Notes: generated by a model from the letters alone, not told the origin. A stretch of DNA of 64,000 nucleotides from Caulobacter segnis (GCF_019931575.1 NZ_CP082923.1:2294001-2358000), one strand, 5' to 3'. Shown: positions 43,168 to 52,139, counted from the first letter of the stretch. Translations and numbers: made by a program.

Positions 43168-44217
43168 ATGCTGCGGTTCATCGGTCTGCTCGTCGCGGCC
43201 ATGGTCGTGCTCGCCCTCGCGCCCGGCGCTCGGGCACAGAGCCAGATCCGCGATTTCACCATCGCCTCCAGGGCCTTCGACGGAAACAAGATCGGCCTCG
43301 ACGGCCAGCGGCGCGCGCGGGCCTACCTGCCGGACGGCTACGCCACGTCGGGCCGGCGCTATCCGGTCATCTACTTCCTGCACAATGTGTTTGACGACGA
43401 GAAGGCCGTGTTCGACCGCGACGGTTTCGGGCGGCTGCTGGACCAGGCGATCGCGGCCAAGGCGATCCCGCCGGTCATCGTCGTGACGGCCGACTTCAGC
43501 ACGCCGCTGGGAAGCTCGATCTACGCCAGCTCGCCCGTCACCGGCCGCTGGGACGACTTCCTGGCCGTCGAACTGGTGGGCTGGACGGACCGAACCTTCC
43601 GCACCCTGGCCCGGCGCGAGAGCCGAGGTCTGGCCGGCGACCGGATGGGCGGCCACGGCGCCCTGGCCATGGGCATGCGCCACGCCGACGTGTTCGGCGC
43701 CGTCTACGCCCTGCACCCAGTTGGCGCGGGCGTCGGGATGCAGCCGATGTGGTCACGGCCAAACCTCGAGCTCCTGCAAAGCGCCAAGTCGCTGGGCGAC
43801 CTCAAGGGCGACGGCTTTTCACAGCTCTTCACGGCCATCTACCAGGCTCACCTGCCCAATCCGGACAAGCCGCCGCTCTATGTCGACCTGCCGGCGCGCA
43901 AGGTTGACGGCAACGTCGTGGTCGACGCCCGCGCGACAGCGCGACTGATCGACAGCTTCGCGCTCGACCATCAGGTTCTGCGCCACGCCGATGCGCTCAA
44001 GAGCCTGCGCGGGTTGAAGTTCGACTGGGGCCGCAACGATCCCAATCCCGACCACGTGATTTCCGCCCAGGCCTTCTCGCGTCTGCTGACCGAACTGGGC
44101 GTGCCGCACGAGGCCGAGGAATATGTCGGCGGCTGGGGCGACCGTACCTGGGGCGAGACCGGTCGGGTCTACACGGCCATGCTGCCGTTCTTCGCCCGCA
44201 CCCTGGCCGGCGAGTAG
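43168..44217 (+). CDS. Secreted esterase-fold protein (PF00756-like) lacking catalytic Ser and His
   Basis: A protein of 349 residues with a signal peptide cleaved near ARAQ (residue 24). The body follows the esterase D / antigen 85 fold: RRYPVIYFLHNV, PPVIVVTADF, then a GxSxG-type elbow. Relatives read AGHSMGGYGA there; this protein reads AGDRMGGHGA, with Arg159 (codon 43642-43644) at the nucleophile. Near the C-terminus the usual GGH is GGWGDRTW. A hydrolase function therefore seems lost and a binding role is more likely. It precedes the convergent NrtR-like regulator by 2 bases. Confidence 0.75.
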   Translation: MLRFIGLLVAAMVVLALAPGARAQSQIRDFTIASRAFDGNKIGLDGQRRARAYLPDGYATSGRRYPVIYFLHNVFDDEKAVFDRDGFGRLLDQAIAAKAIPPVIVVTADFSTPLGSSIYASSPVTGRWDDFLAVELVGWTDRTFRTLARRESRGLAGDRMGGHGALAMGMRHADVFGAVYALHPVGAGVGMQPMWSRPNLELLQSAKSLGDLKGDGFSQLFTAIYQAHLPNPDKPPLYVDLPARKVDGNVVVDARATARLIDSFALDHQVLRHADALKSLRGLKFDWGRNDPNPDHVISAQAFSRLLTELGVPHEAEEYVGGWGDRTWGETGRVYTAMLPFFARTLAGE

Positions 44218-44219
44218 AG

Positions 44220-45200
44220 TCAGTCCCGCAAAAGCGGCAGCGACAGGCCCGTGGCCTGGCGCGTGGCGACCATGTCGCGGCGGAAGCGAAACAGCTCGGC
44301 CGGGCGGCCGCCGGTCTCGGCGTCCAGGCGTCCCAGCCCCTCGACCAGTTCCTCGCGCTCGACCACGCGGCGGAAGTTCTGCTTGTGCAGCTGGACGCCG
44401 GCGATGGCCTCGACCGTGCGCTGCAGGGTCGAGAGGGTGAACTCCTCGGGCGTCAGCTCGAACACCACCGGGCGGTACTTGATCTTACCGCGCAGGCGCG
44501 AGAGGCCCGTGGCCAGGATCCGACGGTGGTCCGAGATCATCGGTTCGCCCAGCGCGGCCGACAGGGCCTCGGGCTCGGCCGGATCGTGGCCGTCGGCGCG
44601 ATCGCGGTCGCGTGCGGCCTCAGGGGCCAGGCCGGCCTCGTAGAGCAGCTCGTAGCGCTCCAGCACCCGTTCCTCGTTCCACGGCGCGCCGTCCAGGGCG
44701 AAGGCCAGGCGGGCGCGCGACCACTTGGCGGCGTCGTCGCCGGACCAGCGTTTCAGCGCCGGGGCGATGGCCTCGTCCAGCAGGGTGGGGCGACCCAGAC
44801 GCCAGTCCTCCCAGGGGAAGAACCGCGTCCAGGGCGCCCAGGCGGTGTCGGGCGCGTCGGTGTCGACGGCCTTGGGCGTCAGGCCCAGATAGCCGACCGA
44901 GACGACGCGCGCCGCGCCGGCCCCGACCTCGGCGCGCGGCGCGTCGCGGCCCTTGTCGCCGAAGGTGTAGAGCTGCTCGACATAGCCCAGCTGGAACCGG
45001 GTCTGGGCGGTCACGAAGGCGCGAAGGCCCAGCTCGAAGGTGCGGTGCGCTTCGGGATCGAACGGGCCGAACGGCAGGCCCGAGAGCGGCGAGGCGATGT
45101 CGGTGACGGCGTCGTGCGGTCGCACGGTCAGGACGACGGCCTCGCCGTCGCGGATCGCGACGACCACCGCCGAAAGGCCGATGACGACCGAGATGCTCAT
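44220..45200 (-). CDS. NrtR-like Nudix-derived NAD-biosynthesis regulator
   Basis: A protein of 326 residues. The N-terminal two thirds resemble a Nudix-fold domain (VVIGLSAVVVAIRDGEAVVLTVRP, LPFGPFDPEAHRTFELGLRAFV), but the classic Nudix box is not intact. The C-terminal 90 residues form a winged-helix segment (KYRPVVFELTPEEFTLSTLQRTVEAIAG). This is the build of alphaproteobacterial NAD regulators, which repress NAD salvage or synthesis genes and sense ADP-ribose-type ligands. It overlaps the upstream HD-domain gene by ATGA. Confidence 0.8.
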   Translation of the reverse strand: MSISVVIGLSAVVVAIRDGEAVVLTVRPHDAVTDIASPLSGLPFGPFDPEAHRTFELGLRAFVTAQTRFQLGYVEQLYTFGDKGRDAPRAEVGAGAARVVSVGYLGLTPKAVDTDAPDTAWAPWTRFFPWEDWRLGRPTLLDEAIAPALKRWSGDDAAKWSRARLAFALDGAPWNEERVLERYELLYEAGLAPEAARDRDRADGHDPAEPEALSAALGEPMISDHRRILATGLSRLRGKIKYRPVVFELTPEEFTLSTLQRTVEAIAGVQLHKQNFRRVVEREELVEGLGRLDAETGGRPAELFRFRRDMVATRQATGLSLPLLRD

Positions 45201-45880
45201 TCGGTCTCGAACGCCGCGCTGGGCGCGGACTCGAAGCCGGCGGCCTTCGACAGCACATGGAACCGCTGGACGTAGCGGGCCTGGGCCTCGAAGGGCGGCT
45301 GCGGAATGATGCGCAGGTCGTAGCCGACCGGCGGCGCGCCGAAGATCGACAGGGACTCGGCGTGCTCGAAACCCGCCAGCTGGGTGGCCTCGAAGAAGGC
45401 GCAGGCGCGGTCGGCCTGCTTGATCAGTTTCTTGATCGGGGCGGGGGTCTTCACGGGCAGGCCGAAGCGGATGTGGATGGCGTCCTCCAGCCTAGCCTCG
45501 AAATCCTTGTAGCTCACCCCCAGCGCCGCCTTGAACGGGCTGATCATGTCGCCGATCACGTATTCGCTGGCGTCGTGGAGGAGGGCGGCCAGGCGCCAGC
45601 GCGGCTCCAGGTCCGGCTTGATGTGCGCGGCGATCTCCTCGACCACCAGGCTGTGCTGGGCCACCGAGAAGCCGTGGTCGCCGACCGTCTGGCCGTTCCA
45701 CCGCGCGACGCGGGCAAGGCCGTGGGCGATGTCCTCGATCTCGATGTCCATCGGCGACGGATCGAGCAGGTCGAGCCGACGTCCGGAGAGCATTCTTTGC
45801 CACGCGCGGGGCGGTGCGCCCCTATGCAGCCCTTTGGCCACGAGATCGTTCCTTACGGTGAAGGTGGTTGACTGGCGCAT
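45197..45880 (-). CDS. HD-domain phosphohydrolase (YfbR-like)
   Basis: A protein of 227 residues. The metal-binding HD motif is present in DHGFSVAQHSLVVEE and ALLHDASEYVIGD, giving the H...HD...D pattern of the 5'-nucleotidase YfbR-like group. ATG 45880 is used although no strong ribosome site is seen. It is co-transcribed with the NrtR-like gene, so a role in nucleotide or NAD pools is plausible. Confidence 0.82.
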   Translation of the reverse strand: MRQSTTFTVRNDLVAKGLHRGAPPRAWQRMLSGRRLDLLDPSPMDIEIEDIAHGLARVARWNGQTVGDHGFSVAQHSLVVEEIAAHIKPDLEPRWRLAALLHDASEYVIGDMISPFKAALGVSYKDFEARLEDAIHIRFGLPVKTPAPIKKLIKQADRACAFFEATQLAGFEHAESLSIFGAPPVGYDLRIIPQPPFEAQARYVQRFHVLSKAAGFESAPSAAFETE

Positions 45881-45946
45881 CGGTTGAGAAAGATCAATGT
45901 GGCGGTCGCCGTCATCTGTGGAAATGCCCTTGAAGGGAGTTCGATC

Positions 45947-46759
45947 ATGAGTTGGGCGAGAATCATGGTTCCGCTGGCCGGAACCCCGAACGACAAGGGC
46001 GTCATCACCTCCGCCGCGGCTTTGGCCGGAGCATTCCAGGCCGAGCTGGCCTGTGTCCATGCTCCCGCCGACATGGCCGACCTGATGCCCTGGATGGGCG
46101 AAGGGTTCATGGGCGGCGTGCAGGTCACCGCGCTGGAAAGCCTCAAGGAAGCCGCGCAGGAAGGCGCCAAGGCCTGCGGCAAGCTGGCGGCCGACACCGC
46201 CTATCCGCGCACGCGGGTCATCAGCCTGGACTCGCCCGTCTGGGCGGGTCTGGCCATGGAAGGGCGCCTGTCGGACGTCATCGTGTTCGACGACGCCTCG
46301 GCGCGCGGCAAGGGGCCGTTGGCGGAGGCGTTCCAGCAACTGGTCGCCGACGAGCAGCGCCCGACCTTGGTGGCGCGTCCCGGCTTTAAGGTCGACGGCG
46401 TGGCCCTGGTGGCCTGGGACGGCGGCAAGGAAGCCAGCCGCGCCATGCGCACGGCCCTGCCGCTGCTGCAGAAGGCCAGCTCGGTGATCGTGGCCGGGGC
46501 GCCCGCCGCCTCGTCGCGGGCCTTCGAGCTGGAGCGGCTGGTGGAATTCCTGTCCGCCCGCGGCGTCAAGGCCGCGGTGAAGGTTCTCGAGGGCGGCAAC
46601 GACGCCGCGAGCCTGCTGCTGGGGGCGGCGAAGGACACGGGGGCGAACCTCCTGGTCGCCGGCGCGTTCGGTCATCCCAGGCTGCAGGAGTTCATCTTCG
46701 GGGGGACCACCCGCACGCTGCTCAACAGCGACGGGCCCTCGCTGTTCCTGTCGCACTGA
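45947..46759 (+). CDS. Universal stress protein (tandem UspA)
   Basis: A protein of 270 residues with two UspA-like domains. Domain 1 (MSWARIMVPLAGTPNDKGV) has a degenerate C-terminal end. Domain 2 has the ATP-binding GxxGx9GS/T pattern in VAGAFGHPRLQEFIFGGTTRTLL. ATG 45947 is preceded by GAAGGGAG. It is divergent from the HD-domain gene and stands before a small conserved gene by 34 bases. Confidence 0.85.
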   Translation: MSWARIMVPLAGTPNDKGVITSAAALAGAFQAELACVHAPADMADLMPWMGEGFMGGVQVTALESLKEAAQEGAKACGKLAADTAYPRTRVISLDSPVWAGLAMEGRLSDVIVFDDASARGKGPLAEAFQQLVADEQRPTLVARPGFKVDGVALVAWDGGKEASRAMRTALPLLQKASSVIVAGAPAASSRAFELERLVEFLSARGVKAAVKVLEGGNDAASLLLGAAKDTGANLLVAGAFGHPRLQEFIFGGTTRTLLNSDGPSLFLSH

Positions 46760-46793
46760 CAATTCAAATCAAGAGAGAAGGGGAGACTGGCGA

Positions 46794-47168
46794 ATGTCCC
46801 TGTCCCGTATCGTCATGCGCCTCGCGCGCAATCCCGGCACCGAGTTCGCCGGCGGCGACGACCATCGTGGCTACGCTCTGACCGCGCCTCTGACCGAGGA
46901 CGGCCATATCGACGAGGGCGAATACGCCAAGGTGAAGGGCGAGTGCAGCGTGCGCCGCTTCGCGCCGGACGAGGACGCCGTGGATGGCCGCCTGAACAGG
47001 CGCGGGACCCGCTGGTTCTTCGACTATGACGACGAGGACAGCACCGACGACGAGCCGCTGCACCGCCTGGGCGAGCACCGCTTCGCCCTGGGCGAATACG
47101 TCACCGTCACCGATGAGGATGGTCGTCCGCTGACCTACAAGGTGATGGAGGTCGTGCCGGTCCAGTAG
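46794..47168 (+). CDS. Small acidic conserved hypothetical protein
   Basis: A protein of 124 residues, strongly acidic in its middle (FFDYDDEDSTDDEP), with a C-terminal LGEYVTVTDEDGRPLTYKV. No signal or membrane segment. I do not recognise a domain. GGGGAG lies about 9 bases before its ATG. It may be co-transcribed with the universal stress gene. Confidence 0.7.
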   Translation: MSLSRIVMRLARNPGTEFAGGDDHRGYALTAPLTEDGHIDEGEYAKVKGECSVRRFAPDEDAVDGRLNRRGTRWFFDYDDEDSTDDEPLHRLGEHRFALGEYVTVTDEDGRPLTYKVMEVVPVQ

Positions 47169-47183
47169 GACCGGCGCGGGCCC

Positions 47184-47993
47184 TCAGCCGCCCACGTTGT
47201 GGCGGACCAGGGCCTTCATGTCCCGGAAGATGTCGTGGTCGTCGGTGTTGCGGGTCTTGGCCTCGACGACGGCGACGGCCAGCGGGCCGCCCTTGGGGCC
47301 GCGCGCCTCGTAGCCCGCCAGGCGATAGCCCTTGGGGGCCTTGTCGTTGGCCAGGATCAGGGTCGAGCGCACGGCGTCGCCGCCCTTCTTGGCGCGGATT
47401 TCGGCGCCGTGGTCGTCGGCCTTGATGGTCACGTCGCCGTCGTGCTCGTCTTCGGCCGAGACGTTGACCCCGCCTTCGGTCTTGACGTTGACGTTCTTGT
47501 TGACCTTCACCTCGGCGGCGCCGCCGTCGCTGTTGATGGTCAGGTGGCCGATGCGGATGTCGGCGCTGTCGTCATTGGCGTCGATATTGATCCCCGGCAG
47601 GTGGATGCTCGTCTTGTTCTTGCCGGTTTTGCCCGTCTTTTCCGGCGGCTTCGGCGTGGCCGGCGGGGGGGGCATGATCGTCTTCAGCTCGCCCTCGATC
47701 GGCGCCAGCGCCGCCTCGGCGTCGCCGCCGTTCAGGCGGACCAGGCGCAGGTTCACCGTGGCCTCGGCCGACTCGTAGCCGCAGGACTGGCCGTCCTCGG
47801 CGACGCTGACGCGTGTCAGCTGGCCCTGGCGGTCGGGGCAGTCCAGGCGATCGATGACGCGCATCGGCTCGCGACGGCCGATGCGCCGCTCATGGCGGTC
47901 CGGCTGATCGGTCTGGGCGGGGTGGCAGGCGGTCAGGGCCGTCGCGCCGACGCCGATCGTCAGCGCCGCGGCCAGCCATTTGGAATGACGCAT
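47184..47993 (-). CDS. Lipoprotein with repetitive beta-strand region
   Basis: A protein of 269 residues starting at ATG 47993. The lipobox LTAC is at about residue 23. After a short N-terminal domain with two Cys (RLDCPDRQGQ and QSCGYESAEATV), a Pro-rich linker leads to a region of short alternating strands (INIDANDD, DIRIGHLTINSD, VNVKTEGGVNV, VTIKADDHGAEI). This resembles DUF4097-type or autotransporter-like repetitive beta structure. Function unknown. It faces the small acidic protein convergently, 15 bases apart. Confidence 0.7.
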   Translation of the reverse strand: MRHSKWLAAALTIGVGATALTACHPAQTDQPDRHERRIGRREPMRVIDRLDCPDRQGQLTRVSVAEDGQSCGYESAEATVNLRLVRLNGGDAEAALAPIEGELKTIMPPPPATPKPPEKTGKTGKNKTSIHLPGINIDANDDSADIRIGHLTINSDGGAAEVKVNKNVNVKTEGGVNVSAEDEHDGDVTIKADDHGAEIRAKKGGDAVRSTLILANDKAPKGYRLAGYEARGPKGGPLAVAVVEAKTRNTDDHDIFRDMKALVRHNVGG

Positions 47994-48093
47994 GGGTGCT
48001 TCCTGGGACCTTCCCTCGTTCGCGCGGGAAGGTGGTCGCACGCTCGGCGCGCGTCCAGTGAATTCAAGGTAACGGCTGTTTGGTCGCGGCCGG

Positions 48094-48963
48094 CTATTGG
48101 CCGGGACGCGCCCCTGAGCCCTCGCGGCGGGCCAGGAAGGCCAGGCGCTCGAACAGGTGCACGTCCTGCTCGTTCTTCAGGAGGGCGCCGTGCAGCGGAG
48201 GGATCAGCTTGGTCGGATCCTTCTCGCGCAGGACGGTGTCGTCGATGTCCTCGACCAGCAGCAGCTTCAGCCAGTCCAGCAGCTCGGAGGTCGACGGCTT
48301 CTTCTTCAGGCCCGGCACCTTGCGCATGTCGTAGAAGATGCGCAGCGCCTCGGCGACCAGCTTCTGCTTGATGCCCGGGAAGTGGACGTCGACGATGGCC
48401 TGCATCGTCGCCTCCTCGGGGAAGCGGATGTAGTGGAAGAAGCAGCGGCGCAGGAAGGCGTCCGGCAGTTCCTTCTCGTTGTTCGAGGTGATGATCATCA
48501 CCGGCCGGACCTTGGCCTTGATGGTCTCGCCGGTCTCGTAGACGTAGAATTCCATGCGATCGAGCTCCTGCAGGAGGTCGTTCGGGAACTCGATGTCGGC
48601 CTTGTCGATCTCGTCGATCAGCAGCACCGGGCGCTGTTCGCTCTCGAACGCCTCCCAGAGCTTGCCCTTCTTGATATAGTTGCTGACGTCCTTGACCCGC
48701 TCGTCGCCCAACTGGCTGTCGCGCAGGCGGGTGACGGCGTCGTATTCGTAGAGGCCCTGCTGGGCCTTGGTCGTCGACTTGATGTGCCAGGTGATCAGGG
48801 GCGCGCCCATCGCCTTGGCGACTTCGTAGGCCAGCACGGTCTTGCCGGTGCCGGGCTCGCCCTTGATCAGCAGGGGACGCTCCAGGGCCACGGCGGCGTT
48901 CACCGCGACCTTCAGGTCCTCGGTCGCCACGTAGTCGGAAGTGCCTTCGAAGCGCTGGCTCAT
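48094..48963 (-). CDS. MoxR-family AAA ATPase
   Basis: A protein of 289 residues. Walker A is GEPGTGKT (residues 35-42), Walker B is LLIDEIDKA (about 108-116) and sensor 1 is ITSNNEKELPDAFLRRCFFHY with the arginine finger. MoxR proteins act as chaperones that insert cofactors or assemble complexes, usually with a VWA protein. No VWA gene is adjacent in this window, which is unusual. ATG 48963 (MSQRFEG) is preferred; ATG 48993 would add ten residues. Confidence 0.88.
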   Translation of the reverse strand: MSQRFEGTSDYVATEDLKVAVNAAVALERPLLIKGEPGTGKTVLAYEVAKAMGAPLITWHIKSTTKAQQGLYEYDAVTRLRDSQLGDERVKDVSNYIKKGKLWEAFESEQRPVLLIDEIDKADIEFPNDLLQELDRMEFYVYETGETIKAKVRPVMIITSNNEKELPDAFLRRCFFHYIRFPEEATMQAIVDVHFPGIKQKLVAEALRIFYDMRKVPGLKKKPSTSELLDWLKLLLVEDIDDTVLREKDPTKLIPPLHGALLKNEQDVHLFERLAFLARREGSGARPGQ

Positions 48964-48975
48964 GAATCGGATCCG

Positions 48976-49000
48976 GTTCGAACAGTTGTTCAAATTGAAC
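48976..49000. promoter_or_regulatory. Palindromes upstream of moxR-like gene, possible operator
   Basis: GTTCGAAC (48976-48983) and GTTCAA-A-TTGAAC (48988-49000) lie close together in the spacer before the MoxR gene. GTTC copies are 8 bases apart, not the 7 required for the alphaproteobacterial LexA box, so this may be another repressor's operator. Confidence 0.3.
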
Positions 49001-49052
49001 GGATCAAACTACCGGCGCGAACGCCGTTGGCAAGTACCGCGATCGATCCGGG

Positions 49053-49631
49053 TCAAAGCGGAGCGTCGAGGGCGGCTTCGCTGAAGCCCTTGGCGAGCAG
49101 CCGGGCCCGCACGCGCGGCCGGTCCGCCCGCCAGTCCTCGGCCAGCAGGCCCAGGCCGATCACGTCGACGGGACGGCCCTGCTTGACCACGTGGGCGCGC
49201 AGCAGGGCCTCGCGCTGGAAGCCGCTGGAGAGGTGGGAGGCGAGGGCGGCCGTGTTGGTCGCCAGCACCTCGGACCACAGCTTGCGCAGGCCCAGACCCT
49301 CGAAGGCGTGGTCGGCGACCTTGAACTCGGTGAAGCCGCCCACGCCCAGGCCGCGAGCGCCTTCCTCGGCCAGGTAGCGGGCGATGGTGGCGCGGCCCTG
49401 GTCGCGGTCGATGTCGACCAGGCTGGTCAGGCCGACGGGCGCGTCGGCCAGCAGGACGATCCAATCATGGCGGCGGCGGTTGGCGGCCAGGCCGTCGAAC
49501 CAGCGATCGTGCTCGTCGCGCGCGATCAGGTGGTCGGAATACATGAAGGCCGCGACGCGCGGGCTGTTGCGCCAGGCCAGAAGCCGGTCGCGGTCCTCCT
49601 CGCCGACAGGGCGCAGACGCACGTCAGACAC
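49053..49631 (-). CDS. GNAT acetyltransferase, PseH-like, in flagellin glycosylation operon
   Basis: A protein of 192 residues from GTG 49631, which overlaps the stop of the upstream cytidylyltransferase. It resembles PseH/FlmH: LRPVGEEDRDRLLAWRNSPRVAAFMYSD at the start, DEHDRWFDGLAANRRR, the acetyl-CoA loop (LAEEGARGLGVGGF) and LGLRKLWSEVLATNTAALASHLSSGFQRE. PseH acetylates the amino sugar precursor of pseudaminic acid. A second similar gene lies at 56811. It is the last gene of the flmG operon. Confidence 0.8.
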   Translation of the reverse strand: MSDVRLRPVGEEDRDRLLAWRNSPRVAAFMYSDHLIARDEHDRWFDGLAANRRRHDWIVLLADAPVGLTSLVDIDRDQGRATIARYLAEEGARGLGVGGFTEFKVADHAFEGLGLRKLWSEVLATNTAALASHLSSGFQREALLRAHVVKQGRPVDVIGLGLLAEDWRADRPRVRARLLAKGFSEAALDAPL

Positions 49632-50343
49632 GGCGGTCGCCTCCCAGCATGGCCAGGTCCGGCCGGCCATGGACGAAGGCGCGGACGGCGTCGGACGTGA
49701 AGTCCGGATCCTCCGCGTAGAGGGCGTCGTAGACCGCGCGGACGAAGTCCAGGTCGTCGGGCCGATCGACGGTCCAGCGCACCTCGCCCTCATGGGCGTC
49801 CTGGGCGTAGCCGGCCAGCCGGAAGCGCTCCGGATGGCGATACAGGAACGGGGTCACGTGCTCGCGATCATAGGGATCGGTCGTCGCCGCCGCCGCCTGC
49901 CGCAGGGCGTCGGCGCGCATCACCTCGACGTCCAGCCCCTTGGGAAAGGTGCGCGGCTCGGCGACGTTCGACGCGTAGTCGGCGCCGGTCTCGCGGAAGC
50001 GGGCGACGGTGGTGTCGATCACGGTCGGATCGGCCAGCGGACAGTCTGCGGTCAGGCGGACCAGGGTGTCGGCCGGGCCGAAGGCGTCCAGCGCGCCGAT
50101 GAAGCGCCCCAACACATCGGTCAGGTCGCCGCGATGGACGGGCACGCCGGCCGCCGCGAGGGTTCGCGCCAGGACGTCGTCGCCGGACTCGACTGAGGTG
50201 GCCACGACGATGCGGTCCAGGGACCCGGCCCGCCGCAGGCGCTCGATCTGGCGCAGGATCATCGGCGCGCCGGCCACGGGCGCCAGCACCTTGCCCGGAA
50301 GACGGGTCGAGGACATCCGGGCCTGCAGGACGGCGAGGATCAT
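49624..50343 (-). CDS. SpsF/PseF-like cytidylyltransferase for nonulosonic acid
   Basis: A protein of 239 residues. The nucleotide-binding start is ILAVLQARMSSTRLPGKVL, the hallmark of SpsF/NeuA-type cytidylyltransferases, and RLTADCPLADP carries the metal-binding Asp residues. It probably activates a sialic-acid-like sugar (pseudaminic acid) with CMP for transfer to flagellin. Its ATG overlaps the stop of flmG, and its end overlaps the GNAT gene. Confidence 0.82.
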   Translation of the reverse strand: MILAVLQARMSSTRLPGKVLAPVAGAPMILRQIERLRRAGSLDRIVVATSVESGDDVLARTLAAAGVPVHRGDLTDVLGRFIGALDAFGPADTLVRLTADCPLADPTVIDTTVARFRETGADYASNVAEPRTFPKGLDVEVMRADALRQAAAATTDPYDREHVTPFLYRHPERFRLAGYAQDAHEGEVRWTVDRPDDLDFVRAVYDALYAEDPDFTSDAVRAFVHGRPDLAMLGGDRRV

Positions 50344-52139
50344 TTCGCGCCGGCGACCTTGTCGGACAGGGCCTGGGCGACCCGCGTCATCACCGGCTCC
50401 CAGTCGCTGAAGTCGGCGGGCGAGAACACACGGGTCTGCGGGTACCAGGGATAGTGATCGGTCCCGAGCTTGGTCCAAACCGCCGGGGCGGTCATCAGCC
50501 ACATCGGCGCGCCGGCGGCGCCGGCCAGGTTGGCGGTGGCGTTGGAGAAGCCGATGACCAGGTCGACCGCTGCGCAGAGGGCGGTCACGTCGTCGAGGTC
50601 TTCCTTCAGGTCGATGCCCGGCGGCTGCCAGATGTCCACGCCGAGCTTGGCCTTGGCGAAGGCGATCTCTTCCTCGCAATCGCCGTACTGCAGGTTCACG
50701 AAGGTCACGCCGGGGGTCCGCAGCACCGCGCGCCAGGCTTCGAAGGGCGAGAACTGGCGGCCGCGCTCGGCGTTCAGCTTCAGGCTCTTCCACAGCAGGC
50801 CGACCTTGGGCGCGGGCCCCAGCTTTTCCAGTTCGGCCTTCCAGTGGGCGACGCGCGCCGGGTCGGGCTTCAGATAGTTCGTCGTCTTGGGGAAAGTCTC
50901 GACCGAGCCGCGCAGGCTGGGCAGGAAGTCGCCGATCGCGGCCCAATAGTCGAATCGGTCCCAGTTCTCGACTTCCGGCGCGGTGCGGAAGATCCGGCCC
51001 TCGAACGACACCGTGCGGTGCGGAGTGACCTCGATCCCCGGAAATGAACGCTGGAACAGCGGGATCAGGCGGCGCTGGACCGCCAGGGTCAGCGCGCCGT
51101 CAGGGCCCAGCCGCTCCAGGATGTCGGGCAGCATGTTGGCGAACATCACCTCGTCGCCCAGGCCCTGCTCGGCGCTGATCATCAGGGTCTTGCCCCGCAG
51201 GTCCTGGCCCGACCAGCGCGCGCCGGGGATGTGGAAGCGCGGCGCCTCGCTCATGTCCGGCGAGAAGCGGGCCTCATAGGCCTCCCAGCCCTCGGCCACG
51301 CGGCCCAGGGCCAGCAGGATCGTGGCGCGGGCGAAACGCATCATCGCCAGGTCCTCGGCCGAACCGGGGTGGCGCATGGCCGATTCGCAGTCCTCCAGCG
51401 CGCCGTGAACGTCGCCCAGGTCCAGCTTGGCGAAAGCCCGGTTGTGGTAGGCCTTCGCGAATTCGGGCTCCAGGCGCAGGGCCTCGTCGAAGAAGACCAG
51501 CGAGCCGGCGCTGTCGGCGACATTACAGAGCACCGTACCGAGGGTGTTCCAGAGCAGGGCCGAGGTCGGATTGGCGCCGATCGCGGCCTTCAGCACCTCG
51601 ATCGCCTCGCTCTCGCGGTTCAGTTCGCGCAGGGCGCAGGCCAGGTTGTTGGCGCCTTCAACGTCGTCGGGCCGGGCCAGGCGGTAGTGGGCGAAGAACT
51701 GGGCCGCGATCTCCGGCATGTTCATGCGGAAGGCCAGGCGCCCCAGATCCCCAGCCACAGGGCCATGATCGGGCAGCAGCTTCAGCGCCGCCTCATACGC
51801 GCGCAGGGAAGACGCGAAGTCGCCGGTCTTCTCGCGGGCGATGGCCAGGATGTGCCAGGCCAGGCCCAGGCGCTCGTCCTTCTCCAGCAGCTTCAGGGCC
51901 GTCTTGTCGGCCGTGGCGTAGTCGCCCAGCTTCACCGCCTGGATGGCGCGCGCCAGGGGCTTGGCGTATTCGGCCTTCTTGGTTTCCTGCGCCTGCCGGT
52001 TCAGGCGCTCCAGGGCCTCGGTCGAGGCCGAATCGCCCACCGCATTGGCGATCAGACCGGGATGCGGAACCGCCGCCGCCCCGATATCGACCTGGGCGAG
52101 GGCGCTCGCGGAACTTTCCAGGGCTTTCTTGCGGGACAT
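50340..52139 (-). CDS. flmG: Flagellin glycosyltransferase with TPR domain
   Basis: A protein of 599 residues. Residues about 55-265 are TPR repeats (LGLAWHILAIAREKTGDFASSLRAYEAAL and PTSALLWNTLGTVLCNVADSAGSLV style). Residues about 290-595 are a glycosyltransferase domain of the GT41/GT9-like kind (LMISAEQGLGDEVMFANMLPDIL and PKVGLLWKSLKLNAERGRQFSPF). This is the build of Caulobacter FlmG, whose TPR part binds flagellin and whose GT part adds pseudaminic acid. It is divergent from flbT-flaF and heads an operon with sugar-activating genes. Confidence 0.9.
   Translation of the reverse strand: MSRKKALESSASALAQVDIGAAAVPHPGLIANAVGDSASTEALERLNRQAQETKKAEYAKPLARAIQAVKLGDYATADKTALKLLEKDERLGLAWHILAIAREKTGDFASSLRAYEAALKLLPDHGPVAGDLGRLAFRMNMPEIAAQFFAHYRLARPDDVEGANNLACALRELNRESEAIEVLKAAIGANPTSALLWNTLGTVLCNVADSAGSLVFFDEALRLEPEFAKAYHNRAFAKLDLGDVHGALEDCESAMRHPGSAEDLAMMRFARATILLALGRVAEGWEAYEARFSPDMSEAPRFHIPGARWSGQDLRGKTLMISAEQGLGDEVMFANMLPDILERLGPDGALTLAVQRRLIPLFQRSFPGIEVTPHRTVSFEGRIFRTAPEVENWDRFDYWAAIGDFLPSLRGSVETFPKTTNYLKPDPARVAHWKAELEKLGPAPKVGLLWKSLKLNAERGRQFSPFEAWRAVLRTPGVTFVNLQYGDCEEEIAFAKAKLGVDIWQPPGIDLKEDLDDVTALCAAVDLVIGFSNATANLAGAAGAPMWLMTAPAVWTKLGTDHYPWYPQTRVFSPADFSDWEPVMTRVAQALSDKVAGAK

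Noticed and set aside
48976..48991. LexA box before the MoxR gene
   Set aside because: GTTC copies are separated by 8 bases, not 7.
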